Shown: positions 1 to 11,206 of the stretch, piece by piece
Layout of the letters: each line of letters opens with the position of its first letter
Position numbering within the stretch: position 1 is the first letter of the stretch
Translations under genes and position numbers: made by a program
Notes under the pieces: generated by a model
The model's input: only the letters and a program-made list of their open reading frames with translations
Databases searched by the model: none
What the model was told of the DNA's origin: nothing
NCBI RefSeq assembly: GCF_022458745.1
Contig: NZ_JAJJJF010000001.1
Span: forward strand, 620,001-684,000
DNA from: Bacillus piscicola
GTDB taxonomy: Bacteria; Bacillota; Bacilli; Bacillales; Marinococcaceae
Reading direction: 5' to 3'
DNA: 64,000 bases

Positions 1-222
1 TCAAACATACAAGGATTGAAAGCATGGGTGTTTTTCGTGGAAGAAGACAATGGTGGATATCGGGTGAGACTTCGCTCCAAAGGCATAGTGATTAACGAAA
101 TAGCTGCCAATCATGGCGGAGGCGGTCATACTCTTGCAGCAGGGGCCAAAGCTGGTGATTTGGAAGAAACAAAAGAAATCATTAGCGAACTGGAAAAAAT
201 TTGTGAGGATTCATCTGAATAA
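1..222 (+). CDS. nrnA: NrnA nanoRNase / pAp phosphatase, C-terminal fragment
   Basis: This is the 3' end of a gene that starts before the window; the frame is open from base 1 to the TAA at 220-222. The visible 73 residues match the DHHA1 domain of the DHH/DHHA1 phosphoesterase NrnA (YtqI), which degrades 2-5 nt RNAs and dephosphorylates pAp. The key sign is the glycine-rich substrate-binding motif ANHGGGGHTLAAG, followed by an acidic terminal helix. Position next to ytrH-ytrI-dnaE agrees with B. subtilis. The DHH catalytic domain is outside the window, so activity cannot be judged here. Confidence 0.88.
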   Translation, partial: SNIQGLKAWVFFVEEDNGGYRVRLRSKGIVINEIAANHGGGGHTLAAGAKAGDLEETKEIISELEKICEDSSE

Positions 223-232
223 CGAAAAAGAA

Positions 233-255
233 CTCTGGGCTCCCTCAGCCCAGAG
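233..255. terminator. Hairpin between convergent nrnA and the small minus-strand gene
   Basis: A perfect 9-bp inverted repeat (CTCTGGGCT / AGCCCAGAG) with a 5-nt loop lies between two convergent genes. Read on the minus strand it is followed by TTCTTTTTCG, so it most likely ends the minus-strand transcript. On the plus strand the T-rich stretch begins only about 13 bases later. Confidence 0.6.
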
Positions 256-267
256 CGTTACTACTGT

Positions 268-465
268 CTATTCTTTTTTGTTTACCGGGATAAACCACGA
301 CCCTTGGTCTGTTTGATCTTCATGTACTTGGATATCATTTTCTGCAAGGAGATTGCGTATCTTCTCAATAAGCTCTGTTGACTCTACGAATACGGAATAA
401 CCCGCCTTTACCTTTTCGACTTTTTGGGATATCAACTCGTCAGTAGACTTTCCTGCTACATCCAA
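268..465 (-). CDS. Small conserved hypothetical protein (YtzJ position)
   Basis: This is a 65-residue soluble protein with no membrane segment. A TTG start at 465 is chosen because AAGGAGG lies 8 bases upstream; the nearby ATG at 461 is out of frame. The protein is acidic to neutral, with a helical middle and a C-terminal GSWFIPVNK stretch. It sits where B. subtilis has the uncharacterised ytzJ, between nrnA and ytrI; that equivalence is from position only. On its upstream side a TATAAT (541-536, minus) and an overlapping CATAAAATA (553-545, minus) could be a sigma-A or a sporulation promoter. No function can be assigned. Confidence 0.6.
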   Translation of the reverse strand: MDVAGKSTDELISQKVEKVKAGYSVFVESTELIEKIRNLLAENDIQVHEDQTDQGSWFIPVNKKE

Positions 466-587
466 TTTAGCTGCCTCCTTAAAAAGAGTTTTTGGAATTA
501 CTATAGAGATGGGATATCGTAATTTTGTGATTTCTATTATACCGTATTTTATGGGGGACGCGCGAGGAATTGTGTAAAAATTAAAAT

Positions 588-1097
588 TTATCCTGTTTCT
601 GGCATAATGATTTTGATGTGCAATTCCAGGTTCGTGTAAATGTACATTTCTTCAATTTTTAACTTCCAGTTGTTGTCATTTATTTTATACGCTTTATTTT
701 CAATGGCTTTTTTTATTAGTTCTTTTCCTTCCACAACGCTTTCAATGTTTTTATTCTTAAGAAATTGCACTTCTTCCTCGGCTTGCTGCTTAAGTTCATA
801 TAATGCTAATTCATTAAGGCGACTTTTCTTCTCATTGGTGAAAGAGATCTTTACTTCCTGTATGGTTAACTTTTTTTCGTTCTCTTCATTTCGTTTTTTC
901 TCTTCACTGCGTAAAACTTCAATCTGTTCTTTTTGGTGTTCAATTTGCAAACGCTGTTTATTAATTTGTACAACTAGTTCTTCGTGTACTGCCCCGAATT
1001 GAAAGAGAAAAAAAGCCCAACCAATAAGTGAGCCGATCACTAACCCTGCAAAAAAACGTTGCCACCCAGGGCGGCGGTAGTACGGTGGTATTCTCAT
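588..1097 (-). CDS. ytrI: Sporulation membrane protein YtrI
   Basis: This 169-residue protein has a single N-terminal membrane helix at about residues 13-33, a long charged coiled-coil (about 40-110, rich in E, K, Q) and a compact C-terminal beta-rich part. That matches YtrI, which in B. subtilis is needed with YtrH for efficient sporulation and is made in the mother cell. The ATG at 1097 overlaps the ytrH stop as ATGA, with AGGAG 11 bases upstream. A longer in-frame reading to 1169 would run into ytrH and is rejected. The ytrH-ytrI order and overlap indicate one transcript. Confidence 0.85.
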   Translation of the reverse strand: MRIPPYYRRPGWQRFFAGLVIGSLIGWAFFLFQFGAVHEELVVQINKQRLQIEHQKEQIEVLRSEEKKRNEENEKKLTIQEVKISFTNEKKSRLNELALYELKQQAEEEVQFLKNKNIESVVEGKELIKKAIENKAYKINDNNWKLKIEEMYIYTNLELHIKIIMPETG

Positions 1098-1432
1098 GGA
1101 GATATTTGCTCCTGTGTAATCCATTGAATGATCATAGTGCCGGCATTGGCACCGGCGAGAGCTGCACACATCATTGCAATGGTTTTATAGACATCCGCAT
1201 GGGTGCCGGTAATAAGACCACGCTCAAGAGAGGTAATGGCATCGAATGTACCGCCGATCGCCGCCACTAACGCCCATATTTTTAAACTGGCAGCCAAATC
1301 ATGAACCGTTGACAATGGTGGTTTTCCGATAAGAAGGGCCCCCATCCCCCCGATAAGTGAACCTCCAATAATAACGCCGAAAGCTACAAAGAAATCCATT
1401 ATAAGTGTACCGGCAAAATCACGGCTGATCAT
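1094..1432 (-). CDS. ytrH: Sporulation protein YtrH
   Basis: This is a 112-residue hydrophobic protein with about three membrane segments, glycine-rich near the N-terminus (GVIIGGSLIGGMG) and in the middle. It matches the YtrH family, mother-cell membrane proteins required for full sporulation in B. subtilis. The ATG at 1432 is preceded by a strong AAGGAGG. It is the first gene of a two-gene minus-strand unit with ytrI, divergent from dnaE. I looked for a sigma-E promoter in the 1433-1600 gap and found no convincing match. Confidence 0.87.
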   Translation of the reverse strand: MISRDFAGTLIMDFFVAFGVIIGGSLIGGMGALLIGKPPLSTVHDLAASLKIWALVAAIGGTFDAITSLERGLITGTHADVYKTIAMMCAALAGANAGTMIIQWITQEQISP

Positions 1433-1508
1433 GTATTACGCCTCCTTCCCTGCCTTTTAAAACACGGTTCTTTAATACAAATATAAGCTTGGATACAATG
1501 TTATATGC

Positions 1509-1537
1509 TTGTTTTCTCTTACACTGCGTTTCATAAT
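1509..1537 (+). promoter_or_regulatory. Candidate sigma-A promoter for dnaE
   Basis: TTGTTT at 1509-1514 and CATAAT at 1532-1537 are separated by 17 bases. The predicted start lies about 55 bases before the dnaE ATG. Both hexamers deviate from consensus, so this is a moderate call. Confidence 0.4.
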
Positions 1538-1600
1538 GGGGAAAGAACATTCTCCAATTGTGGTCGAAAAAGCTAATTGTGAATAAAGGAGCAACCAGCT

Positions 1601-4600
1601 ATGGACTTTATACATTTACACATCCATACCGAGTATAGTTTGCTTGACAGCACGGTTCGAATTAACGAGCTGGTAGGTAAGGCAGCCGGGATGGAAATGA
1701 GCGCTCTGGCAATCACAGATAAGGATGTGATGTACGGTGTCATACCGTTCTATAAAAAGTGTAAAGAGTCTGGTATAAAGCCGATTATCGGGCTGGAATT
1801 ATGGGTGAATGGGCTCGAGTCAAAAGGTAGTGCCTATCCTGTTGTACTGCTGGCAAAAAATAATGAAGGATACCAGTCCTTGCTCAAGCTTTCTACATAC
1901 AAACAATGCAATAATACGATTACACTTGAAGAAGTAGAGAAGGAGCTCAAACATTGTTTTATTATCATGCCGTACGCAGACAGTGAGGCTGCAAGTCTTC
2001 TTAGGCATGGAGATACAGAGAAGGCAGCGCGAGTCGTTGAAAATTGGAAACGTGCAGCAGAGAAGCACTCATTATACTTGGAGAGACAACCAGTGAAGGA
2101 AGAAGGTACAATTCTTAAAGTCTGGGAAAAAATTGCCGCTCAACATGAGCTGCCATTGGCCGCCGGGAACAATGTCCATATGGTTAACGAAGGGGATAGA
2201 CATGCTTTATGTGCCTTGCAGGCAATTGCCAAAGGAGTCTCGTTGCAAGAAGTAAAAGACGAGGCTGAGGACACATTCAAGGGAGTGTTTATGGACCCGG
2301 CGATAACGAAAGATGTTGAGGAAACCTCCCTCCTGGCAACGAAAGATATAGCCGAACGCTGTAATGTGCATATAAACTTTGAACAGCGGTTTTTGCCAAG
2401 ATATCCCCTTTCGGAAGGGAAGACTCCAGACAAAACACTACGGGCCTGGTGTGAGGCAGGGGCTGTAAAAAGGTTTGGGCATCTCAGTGAAACAGTGATC
2501 AAACGACTTGAGATGGAACTTGCCGTTATTCATCAAATGGGGTTCGATGATTATTTTTTAATCGTTGCTGATTTTGTTAAATTTGCTCGTGAAAGAGGGA
2601 TGCTGGTCGGTCCGGGAAGAGGATCGGCAGCAGGGTCTCTCGTTGCTTATTTACTAGAGATCACTGATATTGATCCGCTGAAACATCGATTGTTATTTGA
2701 GAGATTTTTAAACCCAGAGAGAGTAACGATGCCCGATATTGATATCGATTTTCCGGACTATCGCCGTGACGAGGTAATAGAGTATGTCAGCAAAAAGTAC
2801 GGACGAAACCGTGTTGCCAGAATCATTACTTTTGGGACATTTGGTGCCAGAGCCGCAGTTCGAGATGCCGGTAGAATTATACAAGCACCTCAAGCCTTAA
2901 TCGAAAGAATGGCTTCTCTTATTCCTCAGGAACATCATATGACGTTACAGAAAGCGGCCAAAACGAATCCTTCTTTTAAACAATTACTGGATCAAGAGCC
3001 GCTTGCTTCTTCTATTTGGAGCATTGCATGTAAAGTAGAAGGGCTTCCCCGGCATACTTCTATCCACGCTGCGGGTGTAGTAATGAGTGCAGAGGAACTC
3101 ACGAATCATGTCCCCGTAATGAAAAAAAGTGATGAAGTGCTCATGACCCAGTATTCCATGGACATACTAGAAGATATTGGCTTATTAAAAATGGACTTTC
3201 TTGGTCTCAAAAATCTAAGCTTATTAGAACGGATTACGCGCTCTATCCGTTTCCAAGAGGGAATAGAAATCGACTTAAGACAGCTGCCGATAGAGGATAA
3301 AAAAACGTTTCAGCTGTTGGCGTCCGGAGATACTACAGGAGTATTTCAACTCGAGTCAGAAGGTATGCGCCAAGCATTAAAAGAAATTAAACCAAGTAAA
3401 TTTGAAGACATTGCTGCTGTTAATGCGCTATACCGCCCGGGACCAATGGAAAATATTCCTTTATATGCCAGACGAAAAGAAGGTGTGGACGACCCCGAAT
3501 ATTATCATGAAAATTTAAAGGAGATTCTGGCTCCTACCTACGGTGTCATCATTTATCAAGAACAGATCATGCAAATTGCGTCCGTCATAGCCGGATATAC
3601 ATACGGGGAAGCGGATCTCTTGCGGCGTGCTATTAGTAAGAAAGTCCGCAGTGTTTTAGAAAAAGAGCGTACGCGTTTTATAGAAAAGGCCGGGCGGATA
3701 GGATATCCAACAAAGTTGGCAGCATCCATTTATGATTTAATTGTTCGTTTTGCTGATTATGGCTTTAATCGCTCCCATGCGGTGGCGTACAGTTATATTG
3801 CCTATCAACTAGCTTATTTGAAAGCCCATTATCCGGCTTATTTTTATGCTGCCCTGTTAACGATGAACCAAGATGACTCTTTAAAATTAAGTAAATATTT
3901 ACGGGAGGCCAGGCATCGGAAGATAACAATCCTTCCCCCTTCTATTAATAATAGCCGAGCAGGCTTTTTTGCATACAAATCACAAATTTATTTTGGGATG
4001 TCAGCGCTCAAATATGTGAACCGCTATTTAATTGAATCTATACTGGCCGAGAGAGGTCGCAGTCCTTTTCTAGGTTTTATTGATTTTCTGATGAGAGTGG
4101 ACGCCAATAAATTTGTAAAGGGTATTGAATCTCTTATTAAAGCGGGAGCGTTTGATGAATTAGACGATAATCGAGCGGTTCTTCTTGCTTCGCTTCGGCA
4201 GGCGCTGGAGTTTGTTGATTTTCAGAAAGACTTAGGTTCCCTTGTTTCGGGTGGTGATACAAACTTTCGTTATGTACAAACAGAGCCATTTACCAACAGT
4301 GAACGTTTTGAAGCAGAAAAAGAGGTTGCGGGTGTTTATTTAACCGGTCATCCTCTTGAAAGATATAACACCGTTCTCTTGCCTTTTCAGCCGGTGACCT
4401 TATATGAATCACTTCCAGTTGCTGCTCCATTTTGGGTTGCCGGCATGATCGAAAAACTCACTCCCATTCGAACGAAAAAAGGCCAGGCAATGGCGTTTTT
4501 AACGCTTACAGATGGAGAAGGGGAGGCAGAGGTTGTTATTTTCCCTGATGTGTACAGGAACATCCCGCTTCTCAAAGAACAAAGTCCTGTATTAGTCGGC

Positions 4601-4915
4601 GGCCGCAAAGACAAGAAAAGTGGGAGAAGAGTTTTAGCTGACCATGTGCTACCGCTTGAAGAAGTTTTTCAGCAAGCGAAGCAAACATTGTTTTTGAAAA
4701 TTGAAGCCCTTTACGATCGAAAAAAACGTGTGAATCATGTTAAGCAGATACTAAGGAGATACCCTGGGAGTACCCGTGTCGTTTTGTATGATGAAAAAGA
4801 ACGTAAAACATTTGAATTATCAGATCAATTCAGGGTGTTTACTTCTAATTCGTGCCTGAGACAATTAAAGGATGTTTTATCAGAGGAATCAGTAGTCTTA
4901 AAGAATAATGGGTGA
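1601..4915 (+). CDS. dnaE: DNA polymerase III alpha subunit DnaE
   Basis: This 1104-residue replicative polymerase extends RNA primers, mainly on the lagging strand, before hand-over to PolC in low-GC Gram-positives (family knowledge). Domains in order: PHP domain at the N-terminus (HLHIHTEYSLLD, from residue 5), palm with the catalytic aspartates in PDIDIDF (about 378-384), fingers, helix-hairpin-helix region, and an OB fold near residues 940-1030. There is no embedded 3'-5' exonuclease, which separates it from PolC. The length matches B. subtilis DnaE (about 1115). The ATG has AAAGGAG upstream. It is monocistronic or co-transcribed with ytsJ, 123 bases downstream. Confidence 0.97.
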   Translation: MDFIHLHIHTEYSLLDSTVRINELVGKAAGMEMSALAITDKDVMYGVIPFYKKCKESGIKPIIGLELWVNGLESKGSAYPVVLLAKNNEGYQSLLKLSTYKQCNNTITLEEVEKELKHCFIIMPYADSEAASLLRHGDTEKAARVVENWKRAAEKHSLYLERQPVKEEGTILKVWEKIAAQHELPLAAGNNVHMVNEGDRHALCALQAIAKGVSLQEVKDEAEDTFKGVFMDPAITKDVEETSLLATKDIAERCNVHINFEQRFLPRYPLSEGKTPDKTLRAWCEAGAVKRFGHLSETVIKRLEMELAVIHQMGFDDYFLIVADFVKFARERGMLVGPGRGSAAGSLVAYLLEITDIDPLKHRLLFERFLNPERVTMPDIDIDFPDYRRDEVIEYVSKKYGRNRVARIITFGTFGARAAVRDAGRIIQAPQALIERMASLIPQEHHMTLQKAAKTNPSFKQLLDQEPLASSIWSIACKVEGLPRHTSIHAAGVVMSAEELTNHVPVMKKSDEVLMTQYSMDILEDIGLLKMDFLGLKNLSLLERITRSIRFQEGIEIDLRQLPIEDKKTFQLLASGDTTGVFQLESEGMRQALKEIKPSKFEDIAAVNALYRPGPMENIPLYARRKEGVDDPEYYHENLKEILAPTYGVIIYQEQIMQIASVIAGYTYGEADLLRRAISKKVRSVLEKERTRFIEKAGRIGYPTKLAASIYDLIVRFADYGFNRSHAVAYSYIAYQLAYLKAHYPAYFYAALLTMNQDDSLKLSKYLREARHRKITILPPSINNSRAGFFAYKSQIYFGMSALKYVNRYLIESILAERGRSPFLGFIDFLMRVDANKFVKGIESLIKAGAFDELDDNRAVLLASLRQALEFVDFQKDLGSLVSGGDTNFRYVQTEPFTNSERFEAEKEVAGVYLTGHPLERYNTVLLPFQPVTLYESLPVAAPFWVAGMIEKLTPIRTKKGQAMAFLTLTDGEGEAEVVIFPDVYRNIPLLKEQSPVLVGGRKDKKSGRRVLADHVLPLEEVFQQAKQTLFLKIEALYDRKKRVNHVKQILRRYPGSTRVVLYDEKERKTFELSDQFRVFTSNSCLRQLKDVLSEESVVLKNNG

Positions 4916-5038
4916 ACAAGTGAATTTCATCTGTTATAATAAGATATGTTTTAAGTTGAAACAGTTAAGATAATAGAGACGTGGAATGATCTTATTTTTT
5001 AGTCATTTTTGACATTATTGGTGAAGGAGTGGGGTTTT

Positions 5039-6271
5039 GTGGCAACATTGAAAGAGGAAGCTTTACGGATGCATCAGGAGAACCAAGGGAAACTTGAGTC
5101 TAAATCAAAGGTTCCTGTAAGAAATTCACACGATTTAAGTTTGGCGTACTCGCCTGGTGTGGCTGAACCGTGTAAGGCAATATCTGATAATAAGGAAGAA
5201 GTATTCACATACACAATGAAGGGAAATATGGTAGCTGTTGTCTCTAACGGTACGGCTGTTTTAGGACTTGGAGATATTGGTCCCGAAGCATCGCTTCCTG
5301 TAATGGAAGGAAAAGCAGTGTTGTTTAAGTCGTTTGCAGGAGTAGATGCATTCCCTATTTGCTTAGATACGAAAGACATTGAGCAATTTGTTTCAACAGT
5401 AAAAACTATGCAGCCGTCTTTTGGCGGAATCAATTTAGAGGATATTGCAGCACCTGACTGCTTTATTATCGAAGAACGGTTAAAAAAAGAATTAAGTATA
5501 CCGGTATTCCATGATGACCAGCATGGTACAGCCATCGTGACGGCAGCAGGACTTATTAATGCTCTTAAATTAAATAAGAAATCTTTATCTGAAATAAAAG
5601 TGGTAGTAAATGGTGCGGGATCTGCTGGCATTGCCGTTCTCAAGCTATTGTTAGAATTGGGAGTTGATGATGTCATTTTATGTGATTCAAAAGGGGCAAT
5701 ATATGAAGGACGTACCCATGGCATGAATGACATGAAAGAAGTCGTCGCTAAGCTGACAAATAAAGATAGAGCGGAAGGAAAGCTGTCAGATGTTATCGTT
5801 GATAGAGATGTCTTCATTGGAGTTTCTGCAGCGGGAGCCCTTACGAACGAAATGGTACAATCAATGAATGACGATCCAATTATTTTTGCAATGGCTAATC
5901 CTGATCCGGAAATAATACCCGAAGAGGCTAAAGAAGCAGGTGCTATGGTTATCGGGACTGGCCGTTCTGATTTTCCTAACCAGGTGAACAATGTTCTTGC
6001 TTTCCCAGGAATATTTCGAGGAGCATTGGACGTTTCTGCTACCGACATAAATGAAGAAATGAAAAAAGCGGCAGTTTACGCTATTGCTGATCTTATAGCG
6101 GAAGAAGAATTGACTCCTGATTATGTTATACCAGCTCCGTTTGATAGTAGAGTGGCGCCGGCAGTTGCAGCTGCTGTCGCAAAAACCGCTATGGAGACAG
6201 GGGTTGCCCGCAAACAAGTAGACCCTGAGCAAATAGCCGATAAAGTACGTCGACTTGCGATTATTGAATAA
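5039..6271 (+). CDS. ytsJ: NAD(P)-dependent malic enzyme YtsJ
   Basis: It decarboxylates malate oxidatively to pyruvate in the cytosol. The 410 residues equal the length of B. subtilis YtsJ, the NADP-preferring malic enzyme. Visible motifs are SPGVAEPC near the N-terminus, the metal-site segment DDQHGTA, and a Rossmann nucleotide-binding loop NGAGSAGIA. I chose GTG at 5039, with GGAG about 10 bases upstream, over an in-frame TTG at 5009 that lacks a binding site and would add ten poorly matching residues. It sits between dnaE and accD as in B. subtilis, supplying NADPH and pyruvate next to the malonyl-CoA genes. Confidence 0.94.
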   Translation: MATLKEEALRMHQENQGKLESKSKVPVRNSHDLSLAYSPGVAEPCKAISDNKEEVFTYTMKGNMVAVVSNGTAVLGLGDIGPEASLPVMEGKAVLFKSFAGVDAFPICLDTKDIEQFVSTVKTMQPSFGGINLEDIAAPDCFIIEERLKKELSIPVFHDDQHGTAIVTAAGLINALKLNKKSLSEIKVVVNGAGSAGIAVLKLLLELGVDDVILCDSKGAIYEGRTHGMNDMKEVVAKLTNKDRAEGKLSDVIVDRDVFIGVSAAGALTNEMVQSMNDDPIIFAMANPDPEIIPEEAKEAGAMVIGTGRSDFPNQVNNVLAFPGIFRGALDVSATDINEEMKKAAVYAIADLIAEEELTPDYVIPAPFDSRVAPAVAAAVAKTAMETGVARKQVDPEQIADKVRRLAIIE

Positions 6272-6309
6272 AAAATCGTAATCGATAGACTGCAACATGA
6301 TTAGATAGC

Positions 6310-6336
6310 AAGCGATCGTCCTAAAAACGGTCGCTT
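6310..6336 (+). terminator. Terminator after ytsJ
   Basis: AAGCGATCGT pairs with ACGGTCGCTT (one G-U) around a 7-nt loop, followed by the pyrimidine stretch CTCTTGT. It separates ytsJ from accD, although the U-run is weak and some read-through is likely. Confidence 0.65.
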
Positions 6337-6382
6337 CTCTTGTCATGAACAAAGGGTATCTCGTAAAAGAGGGTGTGTTTTT

Positions 6383-7237
6383 GTGTTAAAAGATTTTTTT
6401 AATAAAAAAAAGAAATATGCCACGATCTCTTCTGAACGTCAGCAGTCGAGTAAAAGCGAAGGTGTCATGACGAAATGTCCGTCTTGTAAAACAATTTTAT
6501 ATGCAAAAGAATTAAAGAAACAATTGATGGTGTGCAGCAGTTGCGGGCACCACATGAATATGACTGCTTACGAGCGAATTGATTCACTGTGTGAAGACAA
6601 AACGTTTGTTGAATATGACACTGAAGTTATTGCTCATGATCCGCTGAACTTTCCAGAATATGAGAGCAAACTTGCGAAGGACAGGGAGAAAACAAATCTA
6701 AAGGAAGCGGTAATCACCGGGGAAGGCGTAATAGAAGGTTGTCCGGCGGTTATCGGTGTAATGGATGCAAGATTTCGAATGGGCAGCCTGGGAACAGCAG
6801 CAGGTGAAAAAATAGCGCGGGCAATTGAAAAAGCGATAGACAAGGAGTATCCGTTTATTATGTTCTCTGCTTCCGGTGGGGCGCGCATGCAAGAAGGCGT
6901 ACTAAGCTTGATGCAAATGGCAAAAACGAGCGCGGCTTTAAAGAAACTTGATGACGCCGGCCACTTATATATATCGGTGATGACACATCCAACCACAGGA
7001 GGAGTGTCAGCTAGTTTTGCCTCACTAGGGGATTTTAACCTGGCCGAACCTGGTGCTTTGATTGGTTTCGCGGGAAGGCGAATTATTGAACAAACGATTC
7101 GTCAAGAACTTCCGGATGATTTTCAAACTGCTGAGTTTCTATTGAAGCACGGACAGATAGATCGAGTCGTACCACGATCAGAGCTGAAAGAAACGATAGC
7201 CGCCATTCTTGATATACATGGCTACAAAAAGGGGTGA
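6383..7237 (+). CDS. accD: Acetyl-CoA carboxylase carboxyltransferase beta subunit
   Basis: AccD and AccA form the alpha2-beta2 carboxyltransferase that moves the carboxyl group from biotin-BCCP to acetyl-CoA, giving malonyl-CoA for fatty-acid synthesis. The 284-residue protein has the N-terminal four-cysteine zinc ribbon (C32, C35, C51, C54) and the crotonase-like fold with SGGARMQEG and the [10 protein letters not shown] segment. The start is GTG, with GAGGGTG upstream. Its stop overlaps a possible GTG of accA (GTGA), so the two subunits are probably translationally coupled. Confidence 0.97.
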   Translation: MLKDFFNKKKKYATISSERQQSSKSEGVMTKCPSCKTILYAKELKKQLMVCSSCGHHMNMTAYERIDSLCEDKTFVEYDTEVIAHDPLNFPEYESKLAKDREKTNLKEAVITGEGVIEGCPAVIGVMDARFRMGSLGTAAGEKIARAIEKAIDKEYPFIMFSASGGARMQEGVLSLMQMAKTSAALKKLDDAGHLYISVMTHPTTGGVSASFASLGDFNLAEPGALIGFAGRRIIEQTIRQELPDDFQTAEFLLKHGQIDRVVPRSELKETIAAILDIHGYKKG

Positions 7238-7242
7238 CAGCT

Positions 7243-8228
7243 ATGCAACGGTATTTACCATTCGAAAAGCCAGTGATGGAGCTTCATGATAAAATCGCTG
7301 AACTAAAACGATTTGCATCTGAAAAAGAGCTTGACTTAGATGGGGAGATTAGTAAGTTAGAGGCACGTTTGTCTCAGTTGGAGAATGATATCTATGCGAA
7401 CTTAACTCCGTGGCAGCGTGTACAAATAGCAAGGCACAGTGAACGCCCGACCACTCTTGATTATATCGGCTGCCTTTTCACGGACTTCATCGAACTACAT
7501 GGTGATCGCCTGTACGGAGACGATGCGGCCATCGTGAGCGGCATCGCAAAATACAAAGGGAAACCGGTCACTGTCATTGGCCATCAACGAGGGAAGGATA
7601 CAAAAGAAAATATTAAACGTAATTTTGGGATGCCTCATCCTGAGGGGTATCGAAAGGCACTGAGACTCATGAAACAAGCTGAGAAATTTTCTCGTCCCGT
7701 TATTTGTTTCATTGATACAAAAGGCGCGTACCCTGGTAAAGCAGCTGAAGAACGTGGGCAAAGTGAGGCAATTGCACGAAATTTACTTGAAATGGCGGGA
7801 CTAAATGTACCAATCATCAGCATCGTTATTGGTGAAGGCGGAAGCGGTGGTGCACTAGCACTAGGATTAGGCAACCACATTCATATGCTTGAATACTCCA
7901 CCTATTCGGTTATTTCCCCTGAGGGGGCAGCTGCTCTTTTGTGGAAAGATGCCAGTTTTGCAAAGCAGGCCGCAGAAACAATGCGTATCACAGCTCCTGA
8001 CCTAAAAGAGCTGGGAGTAATCGATGAAATTATTAAAGAAGCACGAGGTGGAGCCCATAAAGATGTGAAGCAGCAAGCGCACCTCATTGATGAAGTGCTG
8101 GAACGATCACTGGACACATTACAGAAGCGTACAAGTGCTGAATTAAAAGATGAGCGCTATGAGAAATTCAAGCAGATTGGCAGCAGATCTGCTTCTGAAA
8201 TAAGTGGAGAGATAAATGAGGTTACGTA

Positions 8229-8229
<1 letters not shown>
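7243..8229 (+). CDS. accA: Acetyl-CoA carboxylase carboxyltransferase alpha subunit
   Basis: This is the partner of AccD in the carboxyltransferase. The 328-residue sequence shows the family blocks [30 protein letters not shown], the oxyanion motif [12 protein letters not shown], and [15 protein letters not shown] start at ATG 7243, because the homologue begins just before the FEKPV block and AAAGGGGTG precedes it. A GTG at 7234 overlapping the accD stop would add three residues. Downstream, an intrinsic terminator separates it partly from pfkA. Confidence 0.96.
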
Positions 8230-9248
<1,019 letters not shown>

Positions 9249-9323
9249 ATAGCGGGTATAGAAACATATGATACAATGGAAAATAATACTTAGCAAAATG
9301 GAGAAAAAGAGTAGGGGGATATC

Positions 9324-11078
9324 ATGAGGAAAACAAAAATCGTTTGCACAATAGGACCGGCAAGCGAATCACCCGAGAAGCTACGGCAGCTGATGGACTC
9401 AGGGATGAACGTAGCCCGTCTTAACTTTTCACATGGAACACATGAAGAGCATCAAAGCCGTATCCAATTGATCCGTGATATTGCGAAAGAAGCGGATAAA
9501 AATATCGGTATATTGTTGGATACACGAGGACCGGAAATCCGCACGCACAATATGACAGATGGTGCTGTTCAACTTGTAAAGGGCCAGGAATTACTTGTGG
9601 CTACTGAAGAGGTAGAAGGAACATCGGAAAAAATCTCTGTTACGTATGAAAATCTTGCTAATGACATAGAACCTGGAAAGGTAATTCTTTTAGATGATGG
9701 TTTAATAGAGCTTGAAGTAATGGAAGTGGCAAGCGATGTTATTCGAACAAAAGTTTTGAATAGCGGGGAGCTGAAAAACCGAAAAGGGGTTAATGTGCCC
9801 AATGTAAAGTTAAACCTGCCTGGTATCACGGAAAAGGATGCGGAAGACATCGAGTTTGGCATTGAAAATGACGTTGATTTCATTGCGGCATCTTTTGTCA
9901 GACGTCCTTCTGATGTTTTGGAAATACGTGAAATCCTTGAAAGGCATGGAGCTGAGGATATTCATATCATCCCCAAGATTGAAAATCAAGAAGGTATTGA
10001 TAACATTGATGCCATTCTGGAGGTTTCGGATGGACTGATGGTCGCCCGTGGCGATCTCGGGGTTGAAATACCTCCTGCTGAAGTGCCTCTTGCCCAAAAA
10101 GAGTTGATAAAAAAGTGCAATTCGCGAGCAAAACCAGTCATAACAGCTACGCAAATGCTTGACTCCATGCAGAGAAATCCGCGGCCGACGAGAGCAGAGG
10201 CGAGCGACGTTGCCAATGCCATTTTTGATGGAACGGATGCCGTTATGTTATCTGGAGAGACGGCAGCTGGTGATTACCCTGTTGAATCGGTAAAGACCAT
10301 GCATGATATTGCAGTGAAAACGGAAACGGCTTTGAAATATGAAACAATTTTGGAACAGCGTACGAAAGAAAGTCGGAAGTCCATTACAAATTCAATAAGC
10401 CAATCTGTATCACACACGGCTTTTCATCTTGGAGCAGCCGCTATTTTAACAGGCACAGAGAGTGGCTACACAGCAAAAGTTGTCTCGAAGTATCGTCCCG
10501 AATCACCAATCATAGCTGTTACGAACAGTGAAAAAGTATTGCGGAGACTGGCACTTGTCTGGGGTGTGACACCGCTCTTAGGAACGGCTGCTAAAAGTAC
10601 GGACGAGATGCTTGACAGCACAGTGAGAGCTTCGTTAAAAGCGGGTCTCGTCAAACATGGAGACTTAGTTATCATTACTGCCGGGGTGCCGGTAGGTGAG
10701 AGCGGGACTACCAATATCATGAAAGTCCATGTGATTGGAGAAATCATCGGAAAAGGACAGGGCATCGGCAGACAAACAGCGTTAGGGAAAGTTGTCATTG
10801 CCCGATCGGCATCAGAAGCAAATGAAAAGGTAACAGAAGGCGATATACTCGTCGCATTTAGTACCGATAAAGATATGATATCTGCTTTTGAAAAAGCAGC
10901 TGCCGTGATTACAGAAGAAGGCGGGCTTACCTCACATGCTGCGGTAGTCGGGCTGAATCTGGGGATTCCCGTTATTGTCGGCGTTAGGAATGCGATGGAC
11001 ATACTGACGGAAGGTGAGGAAGTAACGGTAGATGCTGCAAGAGGGGATATCTATAAAGGGCACGCGAGTGTGTTGTGA
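9324..11078 (+). CDS. pyk: Pyruvate kinase with C-terminal PEP-utilising domain
   Basis: It converts phosphoenolpyruvate and ADP to pyruvate and ATP. The core shows [19 protein letters not shown] and the active-site helix region ATQMLDSM with [10 protein letters not shown]. At 584 residues it is about 110 longer than enterobacterial enzymes. The extra C-terminal domain (from about residue 475) resembles the mobile histidine domain of PEP synthase and PTS enzyme I ([11 protein letters not shown]), which is normal for Bacillus and Geobacillus pyruvate kinases. ATG at 9324, with GTAGGGGGATATC upstream. A terminator follows at once. Confidence 0.97.
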   Translation: MRKTKIVCTIGPASESPEKLRQLMDSGMNVARLNFSHGTHEEHQSRIQLIRDIAKEADKNIGILLDTRGPEIRTHNMTDGAVQLVKGQELLVATEEVEGTSEKISVTYENLANDIEPGKVILLDDGLIELEVMEVASDVIRTKVLNSGELKNRKGVNVPNVKLNLPGITEKDAEDIEFGIENDVDFIAASFVRRPSDVLEIREILERHGAEDIHIIPKIENQEGIDNIDAILEVSDGLMVARGDLGVEIPPAEVPLAQKELIKKCNSRAKPVITATQMLDSMQRNPRPTRAEASDVANAIFDGTDAVMLSGETAAGDYPVESVKTMHDIAVKTETALKYETILEQRTKESRKSITNSISQSVSHTAFHLGAAAILTGTESGYTAKVVSKYRPESPIIAVTNSEKVLRRLALVWGVTPLLGTAAKSTDEMLDSTVRASLKAGLVKHGDLVIITAGVPVGESGTTNIMKVHVIGEIIGKGQGIGRQTALGKVVIARSASEANEKVTEGDILVAFSTDKDMISAFEKAAAVITEEGGLTSHAAVVGLNLGIPVIVGVRNAMDILTEGEEVTVDAARGDIYKGHASVL

Positions 11079-11098
11079 AAATAGGTAGTATAGGTAAT

Positions 11099-11133
11099 AA
11101 GCTGCTTCACCGTCACGGGGAACAGCTTTTTCC
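11099..11133 (+). terminator. Terminator after pyk
   Basis: AAGCTG pairs with CAGCTT, with inner pairing of TTC/GAA and CCGT/ACGG and one bulged C, and is followed by five T. It ends the pfkA-pyk unit. Confidence 0.7.
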
Positions 11134-11206
11134 CGTTTGCGAATAATAGTAGAGCAACTCATGACTATTCACTCAGCTGGTTTGCTCATTTGGAAGGAGA
11201 AACTTA

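Noticed and set aside
1433-1600. sigma-E promoter for ytrH
   Set aside because: Expected from B. subtilis, but no pair of blocks fitted the consensus at proper spacing on the minus strand.
5074-6048. 324-codon open frame on the minus strand inside ytsJ
   Set aside because: It is antisense to a clear malic enzyme, has a serine/proline/threonine-rich composition typical of reverse-frame shadows, and no binding site.
10466-11002. 178-codon minus-strand frame inside pyk
   Set aside because: Shadow of the pyruvate kinase C-terminal region, rich in S, T and P.
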